A stretch of 51,903 bases of DNA from Patescibacteria group bacterium UBA6257 (GCA_002440845.1 DJVL01000021.1:9377-61279), one strand, 5' to 3'; shown: positions 20,691-29,738, counted from the stretch's first letter. Notes: generated by a model not told the origin, from the letters alone. Made by a program: numbers and translations.

Positions 20691-22278
20691 AAAAAAACTT
20701 GCTTATGATAATTTTTTTTAAAAAATAAACTTCTTCAATTTTAAAAAATAGAGCCCCAAAAACAAAACTTAACATACTAAACGCAAAAGAAATAATGGTG
20801 GAAAAAATAAGATTAATAACATGCTGGAAAGGAAAAATCCGACTTAAAAGAATTAAAGAGCAGTGACCCAAAAAGCCGCTAATCAAAGACAAAAAAATAA
20901 TTTTTGTTGTTTTTAGCCAAAAATGGTCTTTTAAATTAACCGCTAATTTTGGTTTAAGAAGAAAGTAAAGAAACAAAAAATTAAAAAGATTAGTTACGGA
21001 AACTCCGACAGCCAATCCCTTTACCCCTAAAGTTAAGCTCAAATGATAAGAAATTAATAAACCAAGCGAATAAGAAAAAGCGCTTGCCCAAAAAGGCCTC
21101 CAAGTATCTTTCTTGGCAAAAAAAACCCGCAAAAGGAACTGGCTGATGCCGGAAAAAACCATAGACAGGGAAAGAATGAATAAAACCTCCATTGTTGACA
21201 AGGTAGCTGACCAATTAAATCTGCCGTAACCCAAAAGGAGACGAACAATTGGCTCTCTAAAAACAATAAGCCAAACTGCCAAAGGCACAAGGAAAAAAAG
21301 AATTTGATTAAAAGTATCTTTATAAACTTCAAAAAAACCCGCTTTATCTTTTTGGGCATCAAGTTCAGAAAGCCGAGGAAAAGCCGCTAAGGCAAAGGAA
21401 AGAGCAAAAACATTTTGCGGCAAATTCTGCAGGTCGTTAGCAAAGTTAAAAATAGCCAAACTGCCTTCTTTTAACAAAGTAGCAACAGCTGTTATTCCCA
21501 CTAAAAAAAGCTGATAACTAATGATACCTAAAAGTCTTGGGCCAATCATTTGAAAAATCTTTTTCATCCCCTCCGCCGTCTCTTTAAAAATTTTGAAACT
21601 AAAATTAGCCTGATAGCTGGTAGTTGCTAAAGAAGGGAGCTGAATAAAAAGATGACCTAAAGCGCCTAAAATCACTCCGTAAGCCAAACCCTTTAAGCCG
21701 AAAATAGGCACTAAATAAACAATGCCTACGATAATCCCTAAATTATAAATCAAAGGCGCAAGAGCGCTTATAAAAAACATTTTAAAAACTCTCAAGACTC
21801 CACTCACCACCGAAGATATCCCTAAAATAACCGGCTGAATCATCATTAATCTTGTAAGCGAAACAGCTACGCTAATTTTTTCCGAGCTAAAGCCTACTAA
21901 AATCCTTGACAATAGAAAATTGGCAAAAATCGCTATAAGGAGCGCCGAAAAACCAACTACCAATCCGATGCTTACAATTATAGTATTGGTTAATTGCCAA
22001 GCTTTTTGATGGTCCTTGTTCCAATATTCAGTAAAAATCGGAATAAAAACCACCGAAATGGCGCCCATAATAAAAACATTATAGATTAAATCTGGCAGTC
22101 TAAAGGAAGCATAATAAATATCCAAACTGCCCGAAGCTCCAAAATGACTAGCTAAAAGAGCGTTTCTTAAAACTCCAAATAAACTTCCAATTAACGTTAA
22201 GCCGCTGGTTAAAATACCGGCTCCAAGAATTGTTTCAGATCTATGGTTTAAAATTTTTTTAAAAGGCAGTAAATTCAT
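20668..22278 (-). CDS. murJ: MurJ/MviN lipid II flippase
   Basis: MurJ of the MOP superfamily flips lipid II across the membrane for wall synthesis. The 536 residues contain about 14 hydrophobic helices. Signatures include LTLIGSLFGVLRNALLASHFGAS at the N-terminus (with the conserved Arg of the central cavity), DIYYASFRLPDLIYNVF, and FALSFALAAFPRLSELDAQKD at about 295. The start codon overlaps the TGA of the DUF4012 gene (ATGA), and its own end overlaps lepA, so the three are translationally coupled. Confidence 0.93.
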   Translation of the reverse strand: MNLLPFKKILNHRSETILGAGILTSGLTLIGSLFGVLRNALLASHFGASGSLDIYYASFRLPDLIYNVFIMGAISVVFIPIFTEYWNKDHQKAWQLTNTIIVSIGLVVGFSALLIAIFANFLLSRILVGFSSEKISVAVSLTRLMMIQPVILGISSVVSGVLRVFKMFFISALAPLIYNLGIIVGIVYLVPIFGLKGLAYGVILGALGHLFIQLPSLATTSYQANFSFKIFKETAEGMKKIFQMIGPRLLGIISYQLFLVGITAVATLLKEGSLAIFNFANDLQNLPQNVFALSFALAAFPRLSELDAQKDKAGFFEVYKDTFNQILFFLVPLAVWLIVFREPIVRLLLGYGRFNWSATLSTMEVLFILSLSMVFSGISQFLLRVFFAKKDTWRPFWASAFSYSLGLLISYHLSLTLGVKGLAVGVSVTNLFNFLFLYFLLKPKLAVNLKDHFWLKTTKIIFLSLISGFLGHCSLILLSRIFPFQHVINLIFSTIISFAFSMLSFVFGALFFKIEEVYFLKKIIISKFFYGRKKRE

Positions 22279-24050
22279 CTTTCTATGTTGAAATTAATTT
22301 CTAAATCTTTCTCCAAAGGCAACCACTGGCCAAAAGAAAATAAAGTAGGGGAAATTTTAACGCCGGTTGGTAAAATTAATTGATAAAAAAATTTATTATT
22401 TTGACCGCTCTGTTTTTGAACTCTCAGTTCCCAACTATTAAGTTCATCAAAGCCAACAGGCCTTTCATAGATTAAATCAAAAGAGCTTCTGCCAAGTCTA
22501 ACCCAAGTCCCTACAACTTTTTTTCCGCTTTCTTCATAGGTTTCTATTCCCTGCCCGGGAAATTTTTTAAGCGTTGCTTCAATAGAAAACACATCTTCGT
22601 CTTTTTTATAACCTAACTTTTCATAAGGCCAACTTTTGGAATTAAGGTTTTTAAGATATCCGCCCTTCGCTTCAATGATTTCCGCTTCTTGGGGCAAATA
22701 AATTTTCAAATAAAGTTCTTGGTCTTCTTCTTTTACCGCCTCCGGGGAAAGAGAAATTGATAAAGTAGTGGTGGCTTTTACGCCAGAAGAAATGTCAGTT
22801 ATCAATTTCAGTCTTTTCTCCCGCCTATCCGCAGAAAAATCTTTATTGAGCAAACTAAATGCCACCCCCAAATAATCGCCTCGGCTTTCTTCCAATCTGC
22901 CTGTCCAATTAAAAGCGTCAAAATAATATTCCTCTCCATCTTCTTTATTATATAACTGAATATCCTTTTTATTGAAAGCGGACATTACAATTGCTGGAAA
23001 AGGTTGTAAAGCAGAAGCCGGCAAAGTTTTCATTTTTTCCTCTAAGGCTTTTAAGAAAAAAACAAAAAATTCCTGAGAAGGGGTGACTGAAACTTGTTTA
23101 AAACTTTCTCTGGTTTTTTGGACAAAAAGAGACAGAAAATTATTTTCATCAAGGATAAGATTATATTCTTTTACTTCTATTGGTCCTGTGATTTTAATTA
23201 TTTCTCTCAAAAAATCAAGATTAACAAAAATAACTCCAGACAATTTTTCCTTTTCCCCGGTAGCGGAATAAAAAGCCATCGTCTTCTGGGCGGTAAGAGG
23301 AAAATCAAAAAACCAGTTAACGTCATGAAAAAACCATTTGTTGCTGATAGTTTGCAAAGGCAAAGGCGGAACAATGTTTTCCAAAAAGGCATCTTTTAAA
23401 TCTAAAATACTGCCGCCTTCTAAACTAATCTTGCCTTGGTTTAAAGACAGAATCGCATAAGCTTCTATTAAGCCGCCCGAGGGCCTGGGAAGAGAAGGAT
23501 CTTGAAAAACTACCAGGTAATTTTTATTTTGCTTAACGCCAAAGAATGACAACCAATTATCTAAATGATAATGCCAATCCTTAAAATAATTTATTCCATA
23601 GCGGTCAAAATAAGCTAAGCTTTTTTTAAAATTCTCCCAGAAAGACAAAGTTTCCTCCTGATTAAGCATCATTTTAAAAACCGAGCCATCGGCTATTTGC
23701 TCGCCGCTTTTAATAATAGTCAATAAATTGCTCTTTAATTCTGACTCTTTTTTAAATTGAGGCAAAAAATATAAATACTTGATTCTTGCTCCTAAAGATT
23801 GTTTGGCTAAAAGAATCTGAACATCTTTCTGCCATTTTTGCCAATCGGTTTTAAAATCTTGAAGGTTTCTCTGAAATTCAATTTTTGAAAATTGAAAACT
23901 TTCTAAAAAATTAATTGAATTTTTAATATTACCCCGAGACTGATTAATTAAAAAAAATATCCCCAAACTCCCTCCTATTAAAAAAATAACTCCTCCCCGT
24001 AAAAGCAACTTTAAAAATAAGGCTTTTTTTGGTTTTTTTGCTTCGGTCAT
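22275..24050 (-). CDS. DUF4012-domain extracytoplasmic protein
   Basis: The 591 residues have a cytoplasmic tail (TEAKKPKKALF), one membrane helix at about 12-31 (LLLRGGVIFLIGGSLGIFFL), a coiled-coil-like region to about 130, and a large DUF4012 domain. The recognisable segment is NYLVVFQDPSLPRPSGGLIEAYAIL (around 179-203), the NNxExRPTGGF-type motif of this family. The family is common in Patescibacteria and some Gram-positives, is surface-exposed, and has no known biochemical role. The first gene of the operon, it overlaps murJ by 4 nt and may link to envelope assembly. Its upstream spacer (24051-24174) contains only a weak TATAGT and a TTGCTTTAATTAAGCAA palindrome. Confidence 0.85.
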   Translation of the reverse strand: MTEAKKPKKALFLKLLLRGGVIFLIGGSLGIFFLINQSRGNIKNSINFLESFQFSKIEFQRNLQDFKTDWQKWQKDVQILLAKQSLGARIKYLYFLPQFKKESELKSNLLTIIKSGEQIADGSVFKMMLNQEETLSFWENFKKSLAYFDRYGINYFKDWHYHLDNWLSFFGVKQNKNYLVVFQDPSLPRPSGGLIEAYAILSLNQGKISLEGGSILDLKDAFLENIVPPLPLQTISNKWFFHDVNWFFDFPLTAQKTMAFYSATGEKEKLSGVIFVNLDFLREIIKITGPIEVKEYNLILDENNFLSLFVQKTRESFKQVSVTPSQEFFVFFLKALEEKMKTLPASALQPFPAIVMSAFNKKDIQLYNKEDGEEYYFDAFNWTGRLEESRGDYLGVAFSLLNKDFSADRREKRLKLITDISSGVKATTTLSISLSPEAVKEEDQELYLKIYLPQEAEIIEAKGGYLKNLNSKSWPYEKLGYKKDEDVFSIEATLKKFPGQGIETYEESGKKVVGTWVRLGRSSFDLIYERPVGFDELNSWELRVQKQSGQNNKFFYQLILPTGVKISPTLFSFGQWLPLEKDLEINFNIER

Positions 24051-24174
24051 TGATTTCTTTTTTAGCCTTTCCTTATTGGTATTTTTTTTGTATTTTTGTA
24101 TTTTACTATAGTTGCTTTAATTAAGCAAAAGATTGTTTGACCTCATTTCTTCTCTTCTCTTTTGCTTTTTCTTT

Positions 24175-24203
24175 TTGACTTATCAATATATTTATGCTAT
24201 AAT
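24175..24203 (+). promoter_or_regulatory. Promoter of rnpB
   Basis: TTGACT (24175-24180), 17 nt, TATAAT (24198-24203), near-consensus, starting about 24210. Confidence 0.85.
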
Positions 24204-24211
24204 TATAACCA

Positions 24212-24783
24212 GAATTGAACTGGACAGCTGCTTCTTTAAAAATTTAATTTAAGAAGAGGAAAGTCCGAACGCCTGCCAATTTTTAGCTGAACCTAAGAGG
24301 TTTAACAAAATCGGCAAAAACAATGGTTAAAAGCCATCGTCCCGCCTTTTCCTATCCTATTATCAGAGGCAACTCCAAAATAGGTTTACTCCTTTATCGG
24401 TCTTTAAACAATTAAGAGAGTAAAAAGGGCGGGATAGAGGTGCGAACAGAGACGCTCTGTTCTGAAAGGAACAAAGCATCCCGCCCTTTTGATAAAATCA
24501 AAAGGGCGGGATGAGCTCCGACGGCAACGTCGGGGGTGAAACGGCTAAATCCTTGTTGGGCGCAAGGTTCGAGCCCCCCACTTGAAAGTTGCCGGCGTCT
24601 AAAACAATTTTACGCCGGAGGCGATGGCAATTTTCAAGTGGGGGGAGTGGCCGCTTAATCCTTTAGGCAACTAAACCGAAAAATCCGGCTGCGCCAGAAA
24701 TTAATTTTCGGCGCAGGGAAAAGATAAATAGCTGTCGCTAAGAAAAATTTCTTAGTACAGAATTCGGCTTATAAGTTCAATTC
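24212..24783 (+). ncRNA. rnpB: RNase P RNA with long inserted hairpins
   Basis: The catalytic RNA that trims tRNA 5' ends. The ends pair as GAATTGAACT (24212-24221) with AGTTCAATTC (24774-24783), helix P1. Conserved cores are visible: GAGGAAAGTCCGAAC (24256-24270), GAGGTGCGAACAGAGACGC-like sequence near 24437, GGTGAAACGGCTAAATCC near 24535, and ACAG..TCGGCTTA near the 3' end. The 572 nt are well above the usual ~350-400. The excess comes partly from two strong hairpins: a 17-bp perfect stem at 24477-24513, and CCCCCCACTTGAAAGTTGCC (24574-24593) pairing with 24626-24645 around a second inner hairpin. It is flanked by its own promoter and terminator. Confidence 0.95.
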
Positions 24784-24789
24784 TTTGAT

Positions 24790-24821
24790 AAAAACCCCTG
24801 CCTTAAAGGCAGGGGTTTTTT
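24790..24821 (+). terminator. Rho-independent terminator of rnpB
   Basis: AAAACCCCTGCCTT/AAGGCAGGGGTTTT with a short central turn and a T-run, beginning 7 nt after the RNA end. The A-run on the left also makes it usable on the minus strand. Confidence 0.95.
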
Positions 24822-24854
24822 AATAAATAATAGATGGCAATAAAAAATTAAAAA

Positions 24855-25319
24855 TTAAAAAAGATTTAAGGCCTTGTTTTTTGTTTCCCGATCCAAAGCT
24901 TCATTCACTAAAAAATCTGCCGCTTTATTTTTTTCTCTTGGGATATAACAAAACTTAATAAAAGGAAAATCAAATTTCAAATTCCAGATTTCCATAAAAA
25001 GCGGTTGAAGCTCGGGCTCTAAGATTTTATATTTCCCATTAAGTTGATTGACTACCAATTCAGAATCTAAGTTAACAATTATTTCGGTATTTTTTATTTT
25101 TTCTTTTCCCAATAAGTGTTTAGCTTTTTTTAAGGCAAAAATAATTGCCTGATACTCGGCCATATTATTTGTTTTTTCTCCGATAAATTCGGAATATTGC
25201 TTGCTACCGATAATAACACCTATAGCGGACGGGCCGGGATTGCCTCTTGATCCGCCGTCGGTAAAAATATAGAACTTATCTTTTTCTCCTTTTTTTTCTT
25301 TCAAAGTTTCTCTTATCAT
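24855..25319 (-). CDS. rnhA: Ribonuclease HI family protein
   Basis: It cleaves the RNA strand of RNA-DNA hybrids. The 154 residues carry the metal-binding quartet as Asp21 (IFTDGGSRGNPGPS), Glu55 (NNMAEYQAI), Asp85 (VNLDSELVV) and Asp135 (KNKAADFLVNE). The NPGPSAIGVII opening and the absence of the basic-protrusion helix are typical of the archaeal/Gram-positive-like RNase HI subgroup. It lies 29 nt after the DHH gene. The gene symbol is by family; other RNase H-fold proteins (for example plant-type reverse-transcriptase-like domains) share this core. Confidence 0.88.
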   Translation of the reverse strand: MIRETLKEKKGEKDKFYIFTDGGSRGNPGPSAIGVIIGSKQYSEFIGEKTNNMAEYQAIIFALKKAKHLLGKEKIKNTEIIVNLDSELVVNQLNGKYKILEPELQPLFMEIWNLKFDFPFIKFCYIPREKNKAADFLVNEALDRETKNKALNLF

Positions 25320-25348
25320 TTTAGAAAGTTATTTTATTGTTTGAGATT

Positions 25349-26197
25349 TTATTGAGCTAATTTCTCCTGCCAAGGCAAAGAGCTGCCTTTTTTTAAATAA
25401 AAGCCAGCTGCCGCCCGGTGGCCTCCGCCTCCGTATTTTTCAGCTATTTCAGCCACATTAAATTTACCGTCAGACCTTAAAGATATTTTGATAAATTTTC
25501 CATTCTCAAACCAAACTAAAGAAAAAGGAGGAAATTTTTTTACCAAAGCATTGCCTATTTCGGAAATAAAAACCGGCGAATTGACTGCTAAAATTTCTTT
25601 ACCTTCAAAAATTATTTTCTTGGCTTTCTCCGCAAGGTCTTTTATTACTTTTTCCTTATGAGCCAAAATGATTTGCCCTTCTTTGATAAAAACTTTTAAT
25701 TTTTTTTTGTCCTCCATATCTTTTGCCAATCTGTCCCATTCTTTAAAATCAAAGTTTTTTAACTCCAGATAAGCAACCAAAGCTTTGGTAAAAGGTCGTT
25801 TGAATCTCCAAAGGTCAAAATCTTCTATAAAAAGAAGGAGGGACGGGATTTTTTCTTTAGGAAAAAAATACTGCCAAGACAAAACAGCGCCAGAATGATT
25901 GATATCAATAACATTTTTTATCCCCTCTTGACTCATAAATTTCACATCTTTTAAGACGCTTAAATGATGATCTAAAACAGTAATTGACCTGTTGTTTCTC
26001 TTTAAGTCTTCGTAATCGTCTCTTCTTACGGAATAATCAAGAAAATAAATATCTTTATCTTTTATGCCTTTAGGAATACCTTTCTGGTAATTAATGCCAA
26101 AATATTCGGCTTGGTCCTTAAATTTTTTCCAAGCAACCCAAGCCGACCCAAAGCCATCTAAACAATTTTTATGATAAAAAATCAAAGTAGAAACCAC
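25349..26197 (-). CDS. DHH-family phosphoesterase
   Basis: The 282 residues show an N-terminal DHH domain with FYHKNCLDGFGSAW (first motif; Asp14), FLDYSVRRDDYED (Asp54) and VLDHHLS (Asp76-His77-His78), and a C-terminal DHHA1 motif GGGGHRAAAGF. The superfamily includes RecJ, NrnA oligoribonucleases and cyclic dinucleotide phosphodiesterases. The first motif has HKNCLDG where HxDxDG is usual, so one metal ligand is replaced. The specific substrate cannot be decided from sequence. It is 14 nt downstream of pgk and 29 nt upstream of rnhA. Confidence 0.82.
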   Translation of the reverse strand: MVSTLIFYHKNCLDGFGSAWVAWKKFKDQAEYFGINYQKGIPKGIKDKDIYFLDYSVRRDDYEDLKRNNRSITVLDHHLSVLKDVKFMSQEGIKNVIDINHSGAVLSWQYFFPKEKIPSLLLFIEDFDLWRFKRPFTKALVAYLELKNFDFKEWDRLAKDMEDKKKLKVFIKEGQIILAHKEKVIKDLAEKAKKIIFEGKEILAVNSPVFISEIGNALVKKFPPFSLVWFENGKFIKISLRSDGKFNVAEIAEKYGGGGHRAAAGFYLKKGSSLPWQEKLAQ

Positions 26198-26211
26198 AAA
26201 TTTTTAAGATA

Positions 26212-27378
26212 TTATTTATTAAGGGCTGAAATCCCGGGTAAAGATTTGCCAGCTAAATACGACAAAGCAGCCCCGCCGCCAGTAGAAAAAAACAAATGAG
26301 AACTTTCCAAGAAACGGCCTTTAAAACTAACCAAAGTTTCGCCTCCGCCAATAACCGTAAAAGCTTTTTTATTTTTTAAAATAGCTTTTATTATCCTTTC
26401 TGTCCCTTGGGAAAAATTTTTATTTTCTATTTTTCCCATTGGTCCGTTCCAAAAAATTGTTTTTGCTTTAAGGATAATTTTTTCGTAATAATTAATGGTA
26501 TTTTCCCCAATATCAAAAATTATATCTTGCCTTCCCAAGTTGCCCAACTCTTTCGTTTTAACAATTTTCCCTTTTAACACTTTAAAATCACCCGGTAAGA
26601 TTAATTCCGCTTTTTGAGAACCAATTTTTTTTGCCAAAGAGACGCTTTCTTTTTCGTATACCGATTTTCCAATCTCAAAATCCCACGCTTTTAAAATAGT
26701 GTTGGCTATAACTCCGCCAACTAAAACATAATCACTGATAAGCAAAAATTTTTTTAGAAGGGGCAGTTTATCTTTTACCTTTGCCCCTCCCATGATAACC
26801 ACTAAAGGAGCTTTGGGGTTTTTTAACAACCGGTTTAAGTTTTTTATTTCTTCTTCAAATAAAAATCCCGGGTAAGAAGGCAAATATCTAGTAAGGGCAA
26901 CTAAAGAAGCGCTTTTCCTGTGGGAAACCGAAAAAGCTTCGTTGATATAAAGGTCGCCGAGCTGAGATATTTTTTTGGCAAAGCTGCTGTCATTTTTTTC
27001 TTCTCCTCTATAATAACGAATATTCTCCAGCAAACAAATTTCTCCTTTCTCCAATTTTTTTATTTTTTTTTCCAGTTTGTCGCCTATGGGCTCGGGGAAA
27101 AAATAAATTTTTTCTTTCAAGATTTTCCCCAAAATTCCGGCTATCGGCTTCAAGCTAAATTTTTTCTTTTGTCGGGAACTCTTTGGCTGACCAAAATGAG
27201 AAATAAGAATTAGCCTCTTTATTTTTTTATCTTTTAAATATTGAATCAAAGGCAAAGTCTTTCTTATTTTAAAATCTTCGCTTATTTCTCCTTTTTCATC
27301 AACCGGCACATTAAAATCAACCCTTACCAAAACGCTTTTTTGATATAAATCAGCTTCCCTCAGGGATTTAAAACTCAT
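26212..27378 (-). CDS. pgk: Phosphoglycerate kinase
   Basis: It makes ATP from 1,3-bisphosphoglycerate in glycolysis. The 388 residues are full length. Signatures: VLVRVDFNVPVDEKG (substrate site), ISHFGQPK, ENIRYYRGEE, YINEAFSVSHRKSASLVAL, VVIMGGAKVKDKLPLL, FWNGPMGKIE and the nucleotide loop VIGGGETLVS, with STGGGAALSYLAGKSLPG at the C-terminus. It sits 17 nt after the SIMPL gene, in the run tpiA-SIMPL-pgk-DHH-rnhA. Lower glycolysis plus ackA-pta indicates a fermentative energy metabolism. Confidence 0.97.
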   Translation of the reverse strand: MSFKSLREADLYQKSVLVRVDFNVPVDEKGEISEDFKIRKTLPLIQYLKDKKIKRLILISHFGQPKSSRQKKKFSLKPIAGILGKILKEKIYFFPEPIGDKLEKKIKKLEKGEICLLENIRYYRGEEKNDSSFAKKISQLGDLYINEAFSVSHRKSASLVALTRYLPSYPGFLFEEEIKNLNRLLKNPKAPLVVIMGGAKVKDKLPLLKKFLLISDYVLVGGVIANTILKAWDFEIGKSVYEKESVSLAKKIGSQKAELILPGDFKVLKGKIVKTKELGNLGRQDIIFDIGENTINYYEKIILKAKTIFWNGPMGKIENKNFSQGTERIIKAILKNKKAFTVIGGGETLVSFKGRFLESSHLFFSTGGGAALSYLAGKSLPGISALNK

Positions 27379-27395
27379 TTATTTTAATCGTTTAA

Positions 27396-28178
27396 TTATT
27401 TTAATTCGTATTTTACCGTTAAACTAATAGCTATTTCCTCTGTCCCGGCTTCAATGGGCGCAGGAGCCGTAGATGAGACTACTTCTCGAGAATCAGGGGT
27501 TTTCATTTCCTGACGGTAAAGAGGGTAATTATTGCTACTTTCTGAGATATCTAAAATTCTTCCTAATTTTATAGAGGTTGATTGAGAAAACAACTTAGCC
27601 CGCTTTTCTATTTTCTTTATAGCTTCTATCCTTGCTTGATTTTTATATTCTTCAAGGTCTTCTATTTCAAAAGAGACTTGGGAAATGTCATTAATTCCAG
27701 ATTTGGTTAAACCTCCAACTATATCGCTAATTTTATCAAAATTTCTTATTTTAACTTCCACGCTTTGATTAAACAGATAGCCAATAATTTTCGGCGGACA
27801 GGAAATATAATGAGTTTTTTCTTTTTGGCACCAAGTATAATCATATTGAGGACTAAGGCTGTATTGAACGGTTTTGATGTCCTCGTCTTTTATTCCCTGA
27901 CTTTTAACGAAATCAAGAGCTGTTTTCATTTTTTCATTGTTCTCTTTTTGAACTAATTCAGCTTTTTCGCCTTGGGTAACCACGGAAAAATTTATTGTGG
28001 CAATATCCGACTTTACCAAAACCTTGCCTTCGGCAGAAAAAGAAATAGTTCTCTCGGGACTAACAATATTCTGGGCTTGACGATAAACAAAATAAGACCA
28101 ACTGAAAATTCCAACAGTAACCACTATCAGAAAAACCGTTATGGTTTTGAATAAAAAGTTTTTTGTTTCTTTATCCAT
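27396..28178 (-). CDS. SIMPL-domain (DUF541) extracytoplasmic protein
   Basis: The 260 residues have an N-terminal membrane anchor at about 8-28 (FKTITVFLIVVTVGIFSWSYF) and a SIMPL domain: SFSAEGKVLVKSDIATINFSVVTQGE at the front, IKDEDIKTVQYSLSPQYDYT in the middle, and VTIA-like beta strands (EEIAISLTVKYEL) at the end. The family is named for a signalling-complex interactor but is of unknown function in bacteria; many are periplasmic or surface proteins. It lies between a hairpin-repeat array (upstream, towards tpiA) and pgk. Confidence 0.88.
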   Translation of the reverse strand: MDKETKNFLFKTITVFLIVVTVGIFSWSYFVYRQAQNIVSPERTISFSAEGKVLVKSDIATINFSVVTQGEKAELVQKENNEKMKTALDFVKSQGIKDEDIKTVQYSLSPQYDYTWCQKEKTHYISCPPKIIGYLFNQSVEVKIRNFDKISDIVGGLTKSGINDISQVSFEIEDLEEYKNQARIEAIKKIEKRAKLFSQSTSIKLGRILDISESSNNYPLYRQEMKTPDSREVVSSTAPAPIEAGTEEIAISLTVKYELK

Positions 28179-28201
28179 ATTTTTTGTTTTTTAATTTTTT
28201 A

Positions 28202-28370
28202 TTTGTTTATTTGTATTTTTCTTTAAAAAATACAATCAAACTTGTTTATTTTCAATTTTCTGAAAAAAATTGAAATCAAACGTTGTTTATTTCTAATTTT
28301 CTGAAAAAAATTAGAATCAAAGATTCTTTATTTGTATTTTTCTTTAAAAAATACAATCAAACGTGTTTAT
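28202..28370. repeat. Tandem array of four hairpin units, period 40-41 bp
   Basis: Each unit is a linker (ATCAAAC nn TGTTTAT) followed by a perfect AT-rich inverted repeat. Arms on the plus strand: TTGTATTTTT/AAAAATACAA (28211-28235), TTTCAATTTT/AAAATTGAAA (28250-28275), TTCTAATTTT/AAAATTAGAA (28291-28316), TTGTATTTTT/AAAAATACAA (28332-28355). Stem sequences differ between units but always keep pairing. The linkers are nearly constant: ATCAAA recurs at 28235, 28275, 28316 and 28356. The last unit runs into the tpiA stop region and supplies its final codons. Confidence 0.85.
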
Positions 28371-29144
28371 TTTTTCAAAAATTTTTTCTACTTCCCGTTT
28401 CTTACTGCTTGCTGAACCAATTAATACGCCGTCAATGCCTTGGTTAAAAAGGAACTCTTTAATGTTTGAAGAACTAACCGAGCCGCCGTAAAGAATTAAA
28501 AAATCATTAGCGATTTTTTCAGAAAAACGTCGGCAAAGCCAAAAACGAATTAAAGCAATAGTTTTTTCTGCTTCTTTAATGTTTTCAGCTTGACCGCTGC
28601 CAATTGCCCAAATCGGCTCATAGGCAATTATTAAATTTGATGAATCCTTTATTTGAATGCCCCGTAAGGCGTAATTTAGCTGGTTAAAAAGCGTTTTTTT
28701 CCTGCTGAAAGAATTTATCCCTTCTTTTCCTTCTTTCTTTTCCTCGCCGACGCATAAAACAGGAACAATTTCATTTTCCAGACAAGCTCTGATTTTTTTG
28801 TTTATTATTTCATTATCTTCTTTCAAATGCTTCCTTCTCTCCGAATGCCCGACTAAAGAATATTTTACCCCAAAAGATTTTAACATTGTCGGCGAAATTT
28901 CTCCGGTAACCGGACGGCGGTTAAACCAAAAAACGTCTTGACTGCCAAAAATATATTTATCCTTTAATTGCTCAACAGCCAAAGGTAAAAATAAAAAAGG
29001 AGGCGCTAAAACAATTTCTAAATTCTTTGGTTTTTGGTTTTTAAAAAAGCTGGATTCTTGATGATAAACTTTAAAAATTTTTTCCGCTTCAGAAGAAGAA
29101 GTCAAAGATGTTTTAAAATTAAAATAAATCAGTTTTTTTTTCAT
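28344..29144 (-). CDS. tpiA: Triosephosphate isomerase
   Basis: It interconverts DHAP and glyceraldehyde-3-phosphate. The 266 residues retain the catalytic His in YSLVGHSERRKHL and the catalytic Glu in IIAYEPIWAIGSG. The phosphate-binding loop YGGSVSSSNIKEF and the C-terminal strand DGVLIGSASSKKREVEKIF are present. Instead of Asn-Lys-Lys near the N-terminus there is YFNFKTSLTSSSEAE, so the usual NWKMN segment reads FNFKT, keeping Asn and Lys. The last residues (NTFDCIF) are encoded by a repeat unit of the adjacent hairpin array. The array separates it from the SIMPL gene. Confidence 0.95.
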   Translation of the reverse strand: MKKKLIYFNFKTSLTSSSEAEKIFKVYHQESSFFKNQKPKNLEIVLAPPFLFLPLAVEQLKDKYIFGSQDVFWFNRRPVTGEISPTMLKSFGVKYSLVGHSERRKHLKEDNEIINKKIRACLENEIVPVLCVGEEKKEGKEGINSFSRKKTLFNQLNYALRGIQIKDSSNLIIAYEPIWAIGSGQAENIKEAEKTIALIRFWLCRRFSEKIANDFLILYGGSVSSSNIKEFLFNQGIDGVLIGSASSKKREVEKIFEKINTFDCIF

Positions 29145-29236
29145 AACCCTTGGCTAAAAAAATTTTCCGCTTATTCCTTATTATATAAAAAATTCTCTTA
29201 GATCTCAAATTTTCCAATGATTTCCAACAAAAAAAA

Positions 29237-29695
29237 TTATTTTAGAAAATTTATTCCCAAAAAAGAAACTCCGGTAACAATCATCCCCGCCAAAAAAACT
29301 CCCAAACTTATTAGCCAAAAAGCCGTCTTTTTATCAAGGCCAAAAAGGAAAGCCGCTATGGATCCGCTCCAAGCGCCGGTGAAAGGTAAAGGAATGGCAA
29401 CAAAGATTACCAAAACCCATTTCCCCCATTTTAAAAAACCCCCTTTGATTTTTTTTCTGGTTTTATCAAATAACCAAGCAAAAAATCTTTCTGCCATTTT
29501 AGATTTCTTTATTAAATAGCCGGAAAGATTTTCTAAAAACCAAATAAGCGGAATGATAATAATGATATTGCCCAAAAAGCTAATAAAAAATGCTTTTAAA
29601 TAGGAAAATTTAAAAACGCCGATAGCCACAGGAATTGCTCCTCTCAGCTCTAACAAAGGCAAAGCTGAAAGCAAAAAAATCCATAATTCTTCCAT
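29237..29695 (-). CDS. Small multi-drug export family membrane protein
   Basis: The 152 residues match the PF06695/COG2426 pattern: LLSALPLLELRGAIPVAIG at the N-terminus, then FLGNIIIIIPLIWFLEN, and VLVIFVAIPLPFTGAWSGSIAAFLFG followed by a final helix. About four to five membrane helices are present. The family name comes from weak resistance phenotypes; the true substrate is unknown. It starts 43 nt after map and ends 92 nt before tpiA. Confidence 0.85.
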   Translation of the reverse strand: MEELWIFLLSALPLLELRGAIPVAIGVFKFSYLKAFFISFLGNIIIIIPLIWFLENLSGYLIKKSKMAERFFAWLFDKTRKKIKGGFLKWGKWVLVIFVAIPLPFTGAWSGSIAAFLFGLDKKTAFWLISLGVFLAGMIVTGVSFLGINFLK

Positions 29696-29738
29696 TATTG
29701 TTTAGCCATTTTAAAAGTTTTTAATTTTAGCGGCGCAA

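Noticed and set aside
28202..28370. CRISPR-like array
   Set aside because: The putative spacers are all palindromes related to each other, the constant part is only ~15 bp, and no cas gene is present.
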